A stretch of 41,747 bases of DNA from Vitreoscilla sp. (GTDB lineage Bacteria > Pseudomonadota > Gammaproteobacteria > Burkholderiales > Burkholderiaceae_C): contig JADMKA010000058.1 of assembly GCA_018780145.1 (NCBI GenBank), positions 1-41,747 of the forward strand, written 5' to 3'. Under the pieces are notes generated by a model, which was given only the letters and a program-made list of their open reading frames with translations, made no database searches and was not told the DNA's origin. The translations under genes and the position numbers were made by a program. This document shows positions 16,037 through 23,161 of the stretch, in pieces (the stretch's first letter is position 1; every line of letters starts with the position of its first letter).

Positions 16037-16969
16037 TCAGAAGGCGAACTGGGCCGACAGGTAGGCGCCGGTCTGGCGCTTGGCGATGACGGCCGGCACG
16101 ATGTGGCCGAGATCCACGTAGGCCAAGGTGAGCGAGACGTGTTTGTTGGGCGCCCAGGCGACGAACAGGTCGGCCCAGTCGTCCTCCTTCAGGCCGGCGC
16201 CGAGGATGGAGGGGTCGAGGTTGTCCGGCTTGGCGCGGTACTCCACGCCGACGGCCAGGTCCTTGCGCAGCAGCCAGGCCAGCGAGACCTCGGGCTGCAG
16301 GCTGTAGCGGTCATGGGCCGTGCCACCGAAACCGAGCAGGCCGTTCTGGTTGGCCTGGGTGGCCCGCAATGTGCCGTTGACGAGGATGCCCTGGGCCAGG
16401 AACAGCTTGGTGGCGCTGACGTAGATGTCCGTGCCGTTGGTCCTGGCGCCCAGCGCGCCCAGCGTGGGCGCCAGGCCGGCGGCGTCGGTGGATTTGAATT
16501 CGGCGCCGAGGGCGATCTGCGGCATCCAGCGGTCGCTGTCCACCACGGCGTCGCCGGCCACGCGCCACTTGATGCCGACGATGTCCTGCTTCAGGTGCAG
16601 GCCGGGCAGGCCCAACGCGGCGCCGGTGGCGCCGGTGTCGAAGTCTTGCCGGGCGATGGAGAGCTCGAAGCGGTCGGCGATGCCGACGGCCGCGCCGTAG
16701 GTGGTCAGCGCGTAGTCCTGAGTGCTCACCCGGGTGGCGTGCGCGGTGCCGCCGAACTGGCCCTCGGTGGCGTAGCTGGCGGTCACGGCCCAGGGGGTGA
16801 GGCCGCCGCCGGCCGCGCCGTCGATGGAGCTGACGCCGCCGGTCAGCAGCAGCTTGCCGTTGCCGTGGGTGATGGGCGGCGCCGGTTCCTCGGCCCGGGC
16901 GGCGCCACCAGCCAGGGCCAGGGCGGCCAGCAGGGGGAGCAGGGCGGCGGCGGTGGGGTGTCGGTTCAT
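16037..16969 (-). CDS. DUF3034-family outer-membrane protein
   Basis: The 310 residues have a signal peptide (cleavage after GGAARA), a Gly-rich plug-like start (GKLLLTGGVSSIDGAAGGGL) and alternating amphipathic strands ending in a C-terminal phenylalanine (SAQFAF), as in beta-barrel outer-membrane proteins. The sequence matches my recollection of the DUF3034 family; its function is unknown. It is the first gene of the operon, followed after 19 bases by the exported truncated globin and then the cupredoxin-like protein. Upstream on the same strand, 85 bases away, is the dinB stop. Confidence 0.7.
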   Translation of the reverse strand: MNRHPTAAALLPLLAALALAGGAARAEEPAPPITHGNGKLLLTGGVSSIDGAAGGGLTPWAVTASYATEGQFGGTAHATRVSTQDYALTTYGAAVGIADRFELSIARQDFDTGATGAALGLPGLHLKQDIVGIKWRVAGDAVVDSDRWMPQIALGAEFKSTDAAGLAPTLGALGARTNGTDIYVSATKLFLAQGILVNGTLRATQANQNGLLGFGGTAHDRYSLQPEVSLAWLLRKDLAVGVEYRAKPDNLDPSILGAGLKEDDWADLFVAWAPNKHVSLTLAYVDLGHIVPAVIAKRQTGAYLSAQFAF

Positions 16970-17014
16970 GGGTGGCGGAGTTCGCTGGACATGGGGAGTG
17001 CTACGCCGCGGGTG

Positions 17015-17031
17015 GCCTGCCGGATGCAGGC
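17015..17031. other. Small hairpin between dinB and the DUF3034 operon
   Basis: GCCTGC (17015-17020) and GCAGGC (17026-17031) pair around a five-base loop. It lies between the dinB stop and the DUF3034 start, both on the minus strand. It could end dinB transcription or sit in the operon leader; there is no T-tract, so its role is open. Confidence 0.3.
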
Positions 17032-17054
17032 TCGGCGGTATCCACCCACATATT

Positions 17055-18314
17055 TCACGAATCAGCGTCAGCCAATGGCTCGAACAGCGGCAGGTTGTAG
17101 GTCGGTTCTGGCTCGGCGGCCCGCGGCGGCAATGCGCGCCGGGCTGGTGAAGGCGGCCGCGCGTCGACGGCGGCCTGGCGCATCAATTTGCCGCCGCGCA
17201 CTCCCAGCAGGCGCAGGCGGCGGCTCAGGTCGACCCGCTTCAGGCACTCGCCCGCAGCGCGGCGGATGGCCTGGGCATCCGAGGTGGGGGCGGGCAGGGT
17301 CAGGTCGCGGGTGACGATTCTGAAGTCGTCGAAGCGCAGCTTGATCCCGATGGTCTGGCTGAGGTAGCCCTTGCGCGACAGATCCTGCGCCAGCTCGGTG
17401 CACAGCTCGGTGAACAGGGCCGACAGGCGGGCCTTGTCGCGCACCGCGTGCAGGTCGCGTTCGAAGGTGGTCTCGCGGCTCATCGAGACCGGCTCGCTCT
17501 CGGTGACCACCGGCCGCTCGTCGCGGCCCCAGGCGGCGTCGTGCAGCCAGGCGCCGTAGCTGCGGCCGAACTGCTCGACCAGCCAGGCGCGCTCGCAACG
17601 CGCGATGTCGCCCACCGTGTGGATGCCCAGCCCGGTGAGCTTGGCAGCGGCTTTCGGCCCGATGCCGTTGACCTTGCGTGCCGCCAGTGGCCAGACACGG
17701 GTGGGCAGGTCGTCCAGCGTGAGCACGGTGAGGCCGTCGGGCTTGTCCAGCTCGGAGGCGATCTTGGAGAGCAGCTTGTTGGGGGTGACGCCGATCGAGC
17801 AGGTGAGCCCGGTGCTGCGCTGCACGTTGTTCTTGATCTCGCGGGCGATGGCCCGCGCGCCGCCGAGCGGATCGTGCCCCACGGCATCCTGCGCGCCGGG
17901 CAGGTGGGTGAGGTCGATGTAGATCTCGTCGACGCCACGGTCCTCGATCACCGGCGCCAACTCGGCCACGGCGGCCTTGAAGCGGCGCGAGTAGGCGCGG
18001 TACTGCTCGAAATCCACCGGCAGCAGGATGGCCTGCGGCGCCAACACGGCGGCCTTCATCACCCCCATGGCGGAGTGCACCCCCAGTGCGCGGGCCTCGT
18101 AGGTGGAGGTGGTGATGACGCCGCGCCCGGCGTAGTCCGCCAGGCGGGCATAGCGTCGGCTACCGTCGGGCAGTGTCTCGGGCTGATGCCGCCGGCCGCC
18201 CCCGATGACAACCGGCAGGCCGCGCAGATCGGGATAACGCAGCAACTCGACCGACGCATAGAACGCGTCCATGTCGAGATGGGCGATGAGGCGGCGCGGT
18301 GGCACGGAGGGCAT
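17055..18314 (-). CDS. dinB: DNA polymerase IV (Y-family, SOS-inducible)
   Basis: Pol IV is an error-prone translesion polymerase. The 419 residues start with the Y-family motif HLDMDAFYASVE (metal ligands Asp14 and Asp16), followed by VVIGGGRRHQ, STYEARALGVHSAMG, the second catalytic motif DRGVDEIYID, the helix-hairpin-helix KVNGIGPKAAAKLTGLGIHT and a little-finger domain. The C-terminal YNLPLF is a sliding-clamp-binding motif of the QLxLF type. A match to the LexA box (CTG-N10-CAG) lies 15 bases upstream of the ATG at 18314; the longer frame upstream is not protein-like. GGRRHQPETLPDGSRRYARL is an insertion relative to E. coli DinB. Confidence 0.95.
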   Translation of the reverse strand: MPSVPPRRLIAHLDMDAFYASVELLRYPDLRGLPVVIGGGRRHQPETLPDGSRRYARLADYAGRGVITTSTYEARALGVHSAMGVMKAAVLAPQAILLPVDFEQYRAYSRRFKAAVAELAPVIEDRGVDEIYIDLTHLPGAQDAVGHDPLGGARAIAREIKNNVQRSTGLTCSIGVTPNKLLSKIASELDKPDGLTVLTLDDLPTRVWPLAARKVNGIGPKAAAKLTGLGIHTVGDIARCERAWLVEQFGRSYGAWLHDAAWGRDERPVVTESEPVSMSRETTFERDLHAVRDKARLSALFTELCTELAQDLSRKGYLSQTIGIKLRFDDFRIVTRDLTLPAPTSDAQAIRRAAGECLKRVDLSRRLRLLGVRGGKLMRQAAVDARPPSPARRALPPRAAEPEPTYNLPLFEPLADADS

Positions 18315-18328
18315 GGCAAGCCGATGGG

Positions 18329-18344
18329 CTGTATGGATTATCAG
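18329..18344 (-). promoter_or_regulatory. LexA (SOS) box upstream of dinB
   Basis: CTG TATGGATTAT CAG is an exact CTG-N10-CAG match to the LexA operator core, with an AT-rich centre, 15 bases before the dinB ATG. dinB is a classical LexA-repressed gene, so function is very likely. Confidence 0.8.
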
Positions 18345-18420
18345 TGCTGCGACCGCGCCTGACCAGAGGCGCTGAGGCCCCGCAGAGACCACAGGGCGCG
18401 GTCGGGTTTGCAAGCAATGA

Positions 18421-18449
18421 TTGAAATGTGCAAGAAGCACATTTAGTAT
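18421..18449 (+). promoter_or_regulatory. Promoter with palindromic operator in its spacer, for the DUF5666 gene
   Basis: TTGAAA (18421-18426) and TAGTAT (18444-18449) are 17 bases apart, a good housekeeping promoter in an otherwise GC-rich stretch. A perfect inverted repeat, AAATGTGC-AAGAA-GCACATTT (18424-18444), spans the spacer and touches both hexamers, so a dimeric regulator bound there would block RNA polymerase. Transcription would start near 18456, about 100 bases before the lipoprotein ATG. Confidence 0.6.
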
Positions 18450-18458
18450 TCGCCTCAC

Positions 18459-18473
18459 GTTGACGAGTTCAAC
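18459..18473. repeat. Inverted repeat in the DUF5666 leader
   Basis: GTTGA-CGAGT-TCAAC is a perfect 5-bp-arm dyad placed just after the predicted transcription start. It may be a second operator or a leader hairpin. It is short, so chance is possible. Confidence 0.3.
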
Positions 18474-18554
18474 GCGGCGCCCGACACCCGGCACGGTCAA
18501 CGGCGGATCCTTTGTCTATCAAGCGCTGCTAAGCAGTCGCGCCAGGAGTTCGTC

Positions 18555-19781
18555 ATGTTTGCCTTTCATTCCACGCTGCGCGGCGCCGGGTCCGCGCGGT
18601 GGGTTCGCACCCTGCGTTCTGGTCTCGCCCTGGGGGTCGTGTCGGCCGCCCTGATCGCCTGCGGCGGTGGCGGTGGTGCCCCCGTCGACACGCCACCGCC
18701 GGTGACGACGTCGTCGTTCACTGCCGGCGCGATCTCCGGCTTCGGCTCCATCATCGTCAATGGCGTCCGCTTCGACGACAGTGGCGCGGAAGTGCTGGAC
18801 GACGACGGCGGCCGCCACAGCCGAGACGACCTCAAGCTGGGCGCCCAGGTCGAGGTCGAAGCCTCGTCGATCGACCGCAGCGGTGGCCATGGCGTGGCCA
18901 CGCGCATCCGATTTTGCAGCGAGATCGTCGGGCCGGTGGAGTCGGTCGACCTGGCCGCTCAGCGCCTGACGGTGCTGGGCCAGGCCGTGGAGGTGGGCAG
19001 CCGCACGGTCTTCGACGACAGCCTGCCGGGCGGCTTGGCCGGCATCGGCGCCGGCACCGTGCTGGAGGTGCACGCGCAGTTCGACGCGGCCCGCGGCGTG
19101 TACGTGGCCACCCGCATCGAGGACGAGAGCCATCCCGCCAGCTACAAGCTGCGCGGCCCGGTGGCCTCGCTGGACACCACCGCCAAGACCTTCCTGCTGG
19201 GCGGCGCGGTCATCGACTACGGCAGTGCGGCCGAGGTGACGGCGCAACTGGCCAACGGCGCCCGCGTTCGGGTGCAGTTGCAGACCACACCGGTGAACGG
19301 CCAATGGATCGCCACCCAGGTGCGCAGCGGCGAGCGCCACCTTGAGGACCACAGCGAGGCCGAGGTGACCGGCCTGATCACCGCCTGGACCTCGGCCACC
19401 CAGTTCAGCGTGGACGGCCTGCCGGTCGATGCCACCAACGCCACCTTCCGCGAAGGCCAGGCCGGTGTCGTGCTGGGTGCCCGTGTCGAGGTGGAAGGGC
19501 GGGTGGTCAACGGCGTGCTGGTCGCCAGCAAGGTGCACCTTGAGGATGAGAGCGACGACGACCACAGCGAGGACTACGAGCTGCACGGCACCGTGAGTGC
19601 GCTCGACACCTCGGCCAAGACCTTTGCCTTGCGCGGCCTGACCGTGAGCTATGCCGGCAGCGTCACCTGGCGAGACATGTCCGAAGCCAGCCTGGCCGAT
19701 GGCGTGACGCTGGAGGTCAAGGGCCACCTGTCCGCCGACGGCACGCGGCTCGAAGCCACCCGCATCAGCCAGGAAGACTGA
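18555..19781 (+). CDS. DUF5666-repeat lipoprotein, copy A
   Basis: The 408 residues begin with a lipoprotein signal ending in the lipobox LIAC (Cys36) and a Gly run. The rest is made of about five related beta-rich repeats: AISGFGSIIVNGVRFDDSGA, GPVESVDLAAQRLTVLGQAV, RGPVASLDTTAKTFLLGGAV, VTGLITAWTSATQFSVDGLP and HGTVSALDTSAKTFALRGLT. These are the hallmark of DUF5666, small OB-like units of unknown function. Late repeats are acidic (DESDDDHSEDYE). AGGAG precedes the ATG. The protein is paralogous to the lipoprotein at 20739-21929; the two flank a DUF6502 gene. The site of action is probably the outer membrane or periplasm. Confidence 0.75.
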   Translation: MFAFHSTLRGAGSARWVRTLRSGLALGVVSAALIACGGGGGAPVDTPPPVTTSSFTAGAISGFGSIIVNGVRFDDSGAEVLDDDGGRHSRDDLKLGAQVEVEASSIDRSGGHGVATRIRFCSEIVGPVESVDLAAQRLTVLGQAVEVGSRTVFDDSLPGGLAGIGAGTVLEVHAQFDAARGVYVATRIEDESHPASYKLRGPVASLDTTAKTFLLGGAVIDYGSAAEVTAQLANGARVRVQLQTTPVNGQWIATQVRSGERHLEDHSEAEVTGLITAWTSATQFSVDGLPVDATNATFREGQAGVVLGARVEVEGRVVNGVLVASKVHLEDESDDDHSEDYELHGTVSALDTSAKTFALRGLTVSYAGSVTWRDMSEASLADGVTLEVKGHLSADGTRLEATRISQED

Positions 19782-19789
19782 GCAACGGT

Positions 19790-19804
19790 CGGGGGTATCC
19801 CCCG
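19790..19804. other. Short GC hairpin after the first DUF5666 gene
   Basis: CGGGGG-TAT-CCCCCG forms a six-pair stem with a three-base loop, nine bases after the stop codon. There is no T-tract. It is possibly a weak terminator or an mRNA 3' end stabiliser. Confidence 0.35.
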
Positions 19805-19809
19805 CCGCA

Positions 19810-19850
19810 GCGAAACGCCCAGAACGGTAAGATTCGCCTGGGCGTTTCGC
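19810..19850. promoter_or_regulatory. Perfect 13-bp inverted repeat around a possible -10, upstream of the DUF6502 gene
   Basis: GCGAAACGCCCAG (19810-19822) and CTGGGCGTTTCGC (19838-19850) are exact complements separated by 15 bases. The loop contains TAAGAT (19828-19833), which could be a -10 element; the ATG of the next gene is 31 bases beyond the right arm. It may be an operator for the HTH protein encoded next, or an RNA hairpin separating the two genes. Confidence 0.55.
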
Positions 19851-19881
19851 ACATTTGTCGCCCAGGCCCCCGCCGATCGCC

Positions 19882-20742
19882 ATGCCCGACACCGTCGACA
19901 CCTCCCTGCCACCCGACCAGCAAGCCGTGCTGGACGCGGTCAACGCGCTGCTGGCGCCACTGGCGCGGCTGGCGTTGGCGCGCGGCGTGCAGTTCGGCAC
20001 TGTGGAGGAGCGGCTGAAGATCGCCTTCGTGCAGGCGGCGCGCGAGGCCTACCCTGGCGGCCTGCCGCACCGGCAGGTCAGCCGGTTCAGCACCGCCACC
20101 GGCATCAACCGCCGCGAAGTCACCCGCCTGGTCCACGCCAACCTGGAGCAGGCGCGGCCACGGCGCTCGCTGGCGGGTGAGGTCTATGCCCACTGGCTGA
20201 CCGACCCGCTGTATCGCGAGGTGTCCGGCGAGCCGCGCATCCTTCCGCGCCAGGGGCCCCGCCCGAGCTTCGACACCCTGGCGCGCGAGGTCACCACCGA
20301 TGTGCACCCGCGCAGCCTGCTGGCCGAGATGCAGCGCCTGGGCTATGCGGTGGCCGACGAGGAGGCCGACACCGTGGCCCCGGTGCGCGACGCGCTGGTG
20401 CCCAAGGGCGATCTGCCACGCGCGCTGCGCATCCTGGGCGCCAATGTCGGCGGCCACTTCCGGGGTGCTGTCGAGAATGTGCTCGGCGACGGTCACCGCC
20501 ATTTCGAGCAGGCCATCGTCGCCACTGGCTTGTCGGAAGAATCCATCCAGGCCGCGCGCCAGCTGATCGCCGCGCAATGGCGCCTGGCTTTCGACACGCT
20601 GGTGCCAGCCCTCGAACGCTTGATCGAATCGGACGACAAGGCGGGCGCCGCTGCGGCACCCTTGCAGCGCCTGCTGATCGGCCTTTACAGCTTTCACCAA
20701 CCCGACGCCGAGTCACCGGCGCCGGGCGGAGACCCCCCATGA
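19882..20742 (+). CDS. DUF6502-family protein with helix-turn-helix
   Basis: The 286-residue soluble protein has an N-terminal helical region (AVNALLAPLARLALARGVQF, then TVEERLKIAFVQAAREAY) leading into a helix-turn-helix (GGLPHRQVSRFSTATGINRR, then EVTRLV). A middle region resembles a hinge (PSFDTLAREVTTDVHPRSLL), and a helical C-terminal end follows. The pattern fits the DUF6502 family, function unknown. The HTH suggests DNA binding, and the two flanking paralogous DUF5666 lipoprotein genes are candidate targets. Its stop overlaps the second lipoprotein ATG by four bases (ATGA). The start at 19882 follows the 13-bp palindrome. Confidence 0.7.
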   Translation: MPDTVDTSLPPDQQAVLDAVNALLAPLARLALARGVQFGTVEERLKIAFVQAAREAYPGGLPHRQVSRFSTATGINRREVTRLVHANLEQARPRRSLAGEVYAHWLTDPLYREVSGEPRILPRQGPRPSFDTLAREVTTDVHPRSLLAEMQRLGYAVADEEADTVAPVRDALVPKGDLPRALRILGANVGGHFRGAVENVLGDGHRHFEQAIVATGLSEESIQAARQLIAAQWRLAFDTLVPALERLIESDDKAGAAAAPLQRLLIGLYSFHQPDAESPAPGGDPP

Positions 20743-21929
20743 ATCGCCCAGAGTTCCATTTGTTCCTTTCGGCCCGCCGTGTCGGCGCCGTCCTGCTGGC
20801 CTTCGCCGCGTTGGCCTTGCACGCCTGCGGCGGCGGCGTCGAGGGCCAGGGCACCGGCTCGGTCAGCTACAGCGAGGGCCCGATCGGCGGCTTCGGCTCG
20901 GTGATCGTCAACGGTGTTCACTTCGACGACAGCCAGGCACGCATCGTCGACACGGACGGTAATACCCTGCGGTCCGCCGACCTGAAGCTCGGCATGACGG
21001 TGCAGATCGACGCCGGCGCCATCGACCCCGCCAGCCTGACGGCCGTGGCGAAGACCATCACTGTCGGCAGCGACCTGACCGGCCCGGTCAGCGCCAACGA
21101 CCTGGGCACCAGCACGCTCACCGTGCTGGGCCAGCCGGTGCGTGTGACCGCATCCACCGTCTTCGACGACCGGCTGGCCGGCGGCCAGGCCGCGGTGGCG
21201 GTGGGCAGCGTGGTCGAGGTGTTCGCGATCTACGACCCGGTCTCGGGTGTCTACGCGGCCCGCCGCATCGAGCCCGAACCGGCTCCGGCCAGCTACCGCA
21301 TCCGGGGCCAGGTGAGCAGCCTGGACACCACCGCCAAGACGTTCCGCATCGGCAGCCAGGTGTTCACCTACAGCACGGCGCCTGCCGACGGCCAGATCAC
21401 CCGGTTCCAGCTCGCCACCACGCCCAATGGCAGCGGGCAGTGGGTGGTGAGCGCGCAAAGCCAGGGCACCCGCACGCCGCCCGACGACAGCGACGTGGAA
21501 ATCGAAAGCGTGATCTCGGCCTACACCTCGAACGCCGACTTCACGGTCAACGGCCTGAAGGTCGATGCGTCGGCGGCGCGCATCGAGCCCGCCGGCGCCG
21601 TGCTGGCGGCCGGCCTGCGGGTCGAGGTCGAGGGCACCATGAAGGCCGGTGTGCTGGTGGCCGACAAGGTGGAGGTCAAAGGCAGTGGCGACGATGGCGG
21701 TGACGACGACGGCGGCGGCCAGGAGATCGAGATCGCCGGCCGGATCACCGCCATCGACACCAGCGCCAAAACCTTCGTCGTCCGCGAGCAGACGGTCAGC
21801 TATGCCGCGGCCGCCTTCGAGGGCGGAACCGAGGCCGATCTGGCGGTCGACACCAAGGTCGAGGTGAAGGGCCAGTTGTCGGACGACGGCACCGTGGTCG
21901 TCGCCGACGAGGTCAAGATCGACGACTAG
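20739..21929 (+). CDS. DUF5666-repeat lipoprotein, copy B
   Basis: The 396 residues have a lipobox LHAC (Cys30) and the same repeat series as the protein at 18555-19781: PIGGFGSVIVNGVHFDDSQA, GPVSANDLGTSTLTVLGQPV, RGQVSSLDTTAKTFRIGSQV, SVISAYTSNADFTVNGLKVD and AGRITAIDTSAKTFVVREQT. The repeats match one for one in order, so the genes arose by duplication of the whole lipoprotein. An acidic Asp/Gly linker (DDGGDDDGGGQE) precedes the last repeat. It is coupled to the DUF6502 gene by an ATGA overlap. Its 3' end overlaps the convergent DUF2894 gene by 17 bases. Confidence 0.75.
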   Translation: MNRPEFHLFLSARRVGAVLLAFAALALHACGGGVEGQGTGSVSYSEGPIGGFGSVIVNGVHFDDSQARIVDTDGNTLRSADLKLGMTVQIDAGAIDPASLTAVAKTITVGSDLTGPVSANDLGTSTLTVLGQPVRVTASTVFDDRLAGGQAAVAVGSVVEVFAIYDPVSGVYAARRIEPEPAPASYRIRGQVSSLDTTAKTFRIGSQVFTYSTAPADGQITRFQLATTPNGSGQWVVSAQSQGTRTPPDDSDVEIESVISAYTSNADFTVNGLKVDASAARIEPAGAVLAAGLRVEVEGTMKAGVLVADKVEVKGSGDDGGDDDGGGQEIEIAGRITAIDTSAKTFVVREQTVSYAAAAFEGGTEADLAVDTKVEVKGQLSDDGTVVVADEVKIDD

Positions 21930-22494
21930 CCGCGGGCTTGGCGCTGTTCAGGCGCTCGAGCCACGACAGCGTGTCGACGTGGGCCATGAAGCGTTCGAGG
22001 TAGTCCGGCGACAGCGCATGCATCAGCTTCAGTGACTGGTGCACCAACTGGTGCGAGTTGAGCGGGCCGGCGTTGTCGGGCACCAGGGCCTGCGCTTGGG
22101 CAAGCTGGCGGGCGGCGTTCAGCCGCGACCAGGTTTGCCTGACCTGGCCGAGCGCCTTGAGCTCGGGGGGTGCCGATGGCGCGGCGGTGGACCTTGCCGG
22201 CGCAGCGTTGAAGCCTGTTGGAGAAGACTGCCGCGCGATATGGCCGAGGAGCTCGGTCAGCGCTGCCGCTCCCGGGCTGTGCCGAGCGTCGTCGCCCGCA
22301 GTCGCCTGGGGCTGACTGAGGCGTGCTTCGCAGGCCGCGAGCAGCGAGGCCAGCTTGTCGTCCAGGACGGCCCGCACCGGCCCGTCGTGCGCAGCGGCGC
22401 GCCGGGCCAGCGCCTCGATGGTGCGGAAGTGGACGGGGTCGACGCGGGCCGCACCCGCCGCACGCAGCGCGTTGAGGGCCGCGTCAGGGCTCAT
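21913..22494 (-). CDS. DUF2894-type protein, last gene of the ZorAB-like operon
   Basis: The 193 residues are soluble and helical: an initial segment (LNALRAAGAARVDPVHFRTI), a helix (AVLDDKLASLLAACEARL), an Ala/Pro/Ser-rich linker and a conserved C-terminal helical part (ELKALGQVRQTWSRLNAARQ, NSHQLVHQSLKLMHALSPDY, MAHVDTLSWLERL). The pattern fits DUF2894; function unknown. Its ATG overlaps the OmpA-domain gene by 11 bases, so it is expected in fixed ratio to the motor proteins. It may be a cytoplasmic partner. The start at 22494 was chosen because upstream in-frame codons lie in the OmpA gene and are not protein-like. Confidence 0.65.
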   Translation of the reverse strand: MSPDAALNALRAAGAARVDPVHFRTIEALARRAAAHDGPVRAVLDDKLASLLAACEARLSQPQATAGDDARHSPGAAALTELLGHIARQSSPTGFNAAPARSTAAPSAPPELKALGQVRQTWSRLNAARQLAQAQALVPDNAGPLNSHQLVHQSLKLMHALSPDYLERFMAHVDTLSWLERLNSAKPAASRRS

Positions 22495-23161
22495 GGGGGG
22501 TGGCGGCGCGGCCACGGGACGGTCTCGGCGTGGGGGCGATCTCCACCCGGCGGTTCCTGGCGCGCCCGTCGGCGTCGGCGTTGGAGGCCACCGGCTGTTC
22601 CGAGCCGAAGGCCGCGGCAAAGGTGGCGGACGACGGCACGCCTTCGGCGATCAAGGCCCGTGTCACCGTCAAGGCGCGTTGGGCGGACAGCTCCAGGTTG
22701 TCGGCAAACCGGCGGTTGCTGTCCCGCACCTGCCTGTCGTCGGTGAAGCCACTCACCATCAGGACCTCGTCGCGCGCCTGCAGGTAGGTGGCCAGCGGCA
22801 GGGCCAGGCTCTGCAGCACCTGCCGGCCCTCGGGTTGCAGATCGGCCGAGTTGACGGCGAACAGCACGCTGCCACTGATGCCGATGCGCCCGTTGTTCAG
22901 CGTCACGCGGCCGGCGGCCAGCGGGCCGGCGAGGGCCTTCTCCAGCGCCTCGCGCCGCTGTGCCTCGGCCTGGCGCTGCTTGACCTCGGCCTCGAGCTGG
23001 GTCTGCAGCTCGAACTGCACCGCCAGCGCGCACACCAGGATCAGCGCGAATGCACCCAGCAGGCCGGCCATCAGGTCGCCGAACACGGCCCACACGGGCA
23101 CGGCGGGTTCCACCCCCGCGTCGATCTCGTCCGCGATCATCGACATGGCCTCAGGATTCAC
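22484..23161 (-). CDS. MotB/ZorB-like OmpA-domain membrane protein
   Basis: The 225 residues have a short cytoplasmic N-terminus and one membrane helix (VWAVFGDLMAGLLGAFALIL, about 23-44). Asp29 sits at its start, in the place of the proton-carrying aspartate of MotB and ZorB ('..aFaDlM..ll..F'). A coiled-coil linker (QTQLEAEVKQRQAEAQRREA) leads to a C-terminal OmpA peptidoglycan-binding domain (about 90-210), with FAVNSADLQPEGRQVL, VSGFTDDRQV, NLELSAQRALTVTRAL and SNADADGRARNRRVEI. This is the arrangement of a cell-wall-anchored stator subunit. It overlaps the MotA-like gene by 11 bases. It lacks the longer periplasmic plug seen in flagellar MotB. Confidence 0.8.
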   Translation of the reverse strand: MNPEAMSMIADEIDAGVEPAVPVWAVFGDLMAGLLGAFALILVCALAVQFELQTQLEAEVKQRQAEAQRREALEKALAGPLAAGRVTLNNGRIGISGSVLFAVNSADLQPEGRQVLQSLALPLATYLQARDEVLMVSGFTDDRQVRDSNRRFADNLELSAQRALTVTRALIAEGVPSSATFAAAFGSEQPVASNADADGRARNRRVEIAPTPRPSRGRAATPHEP

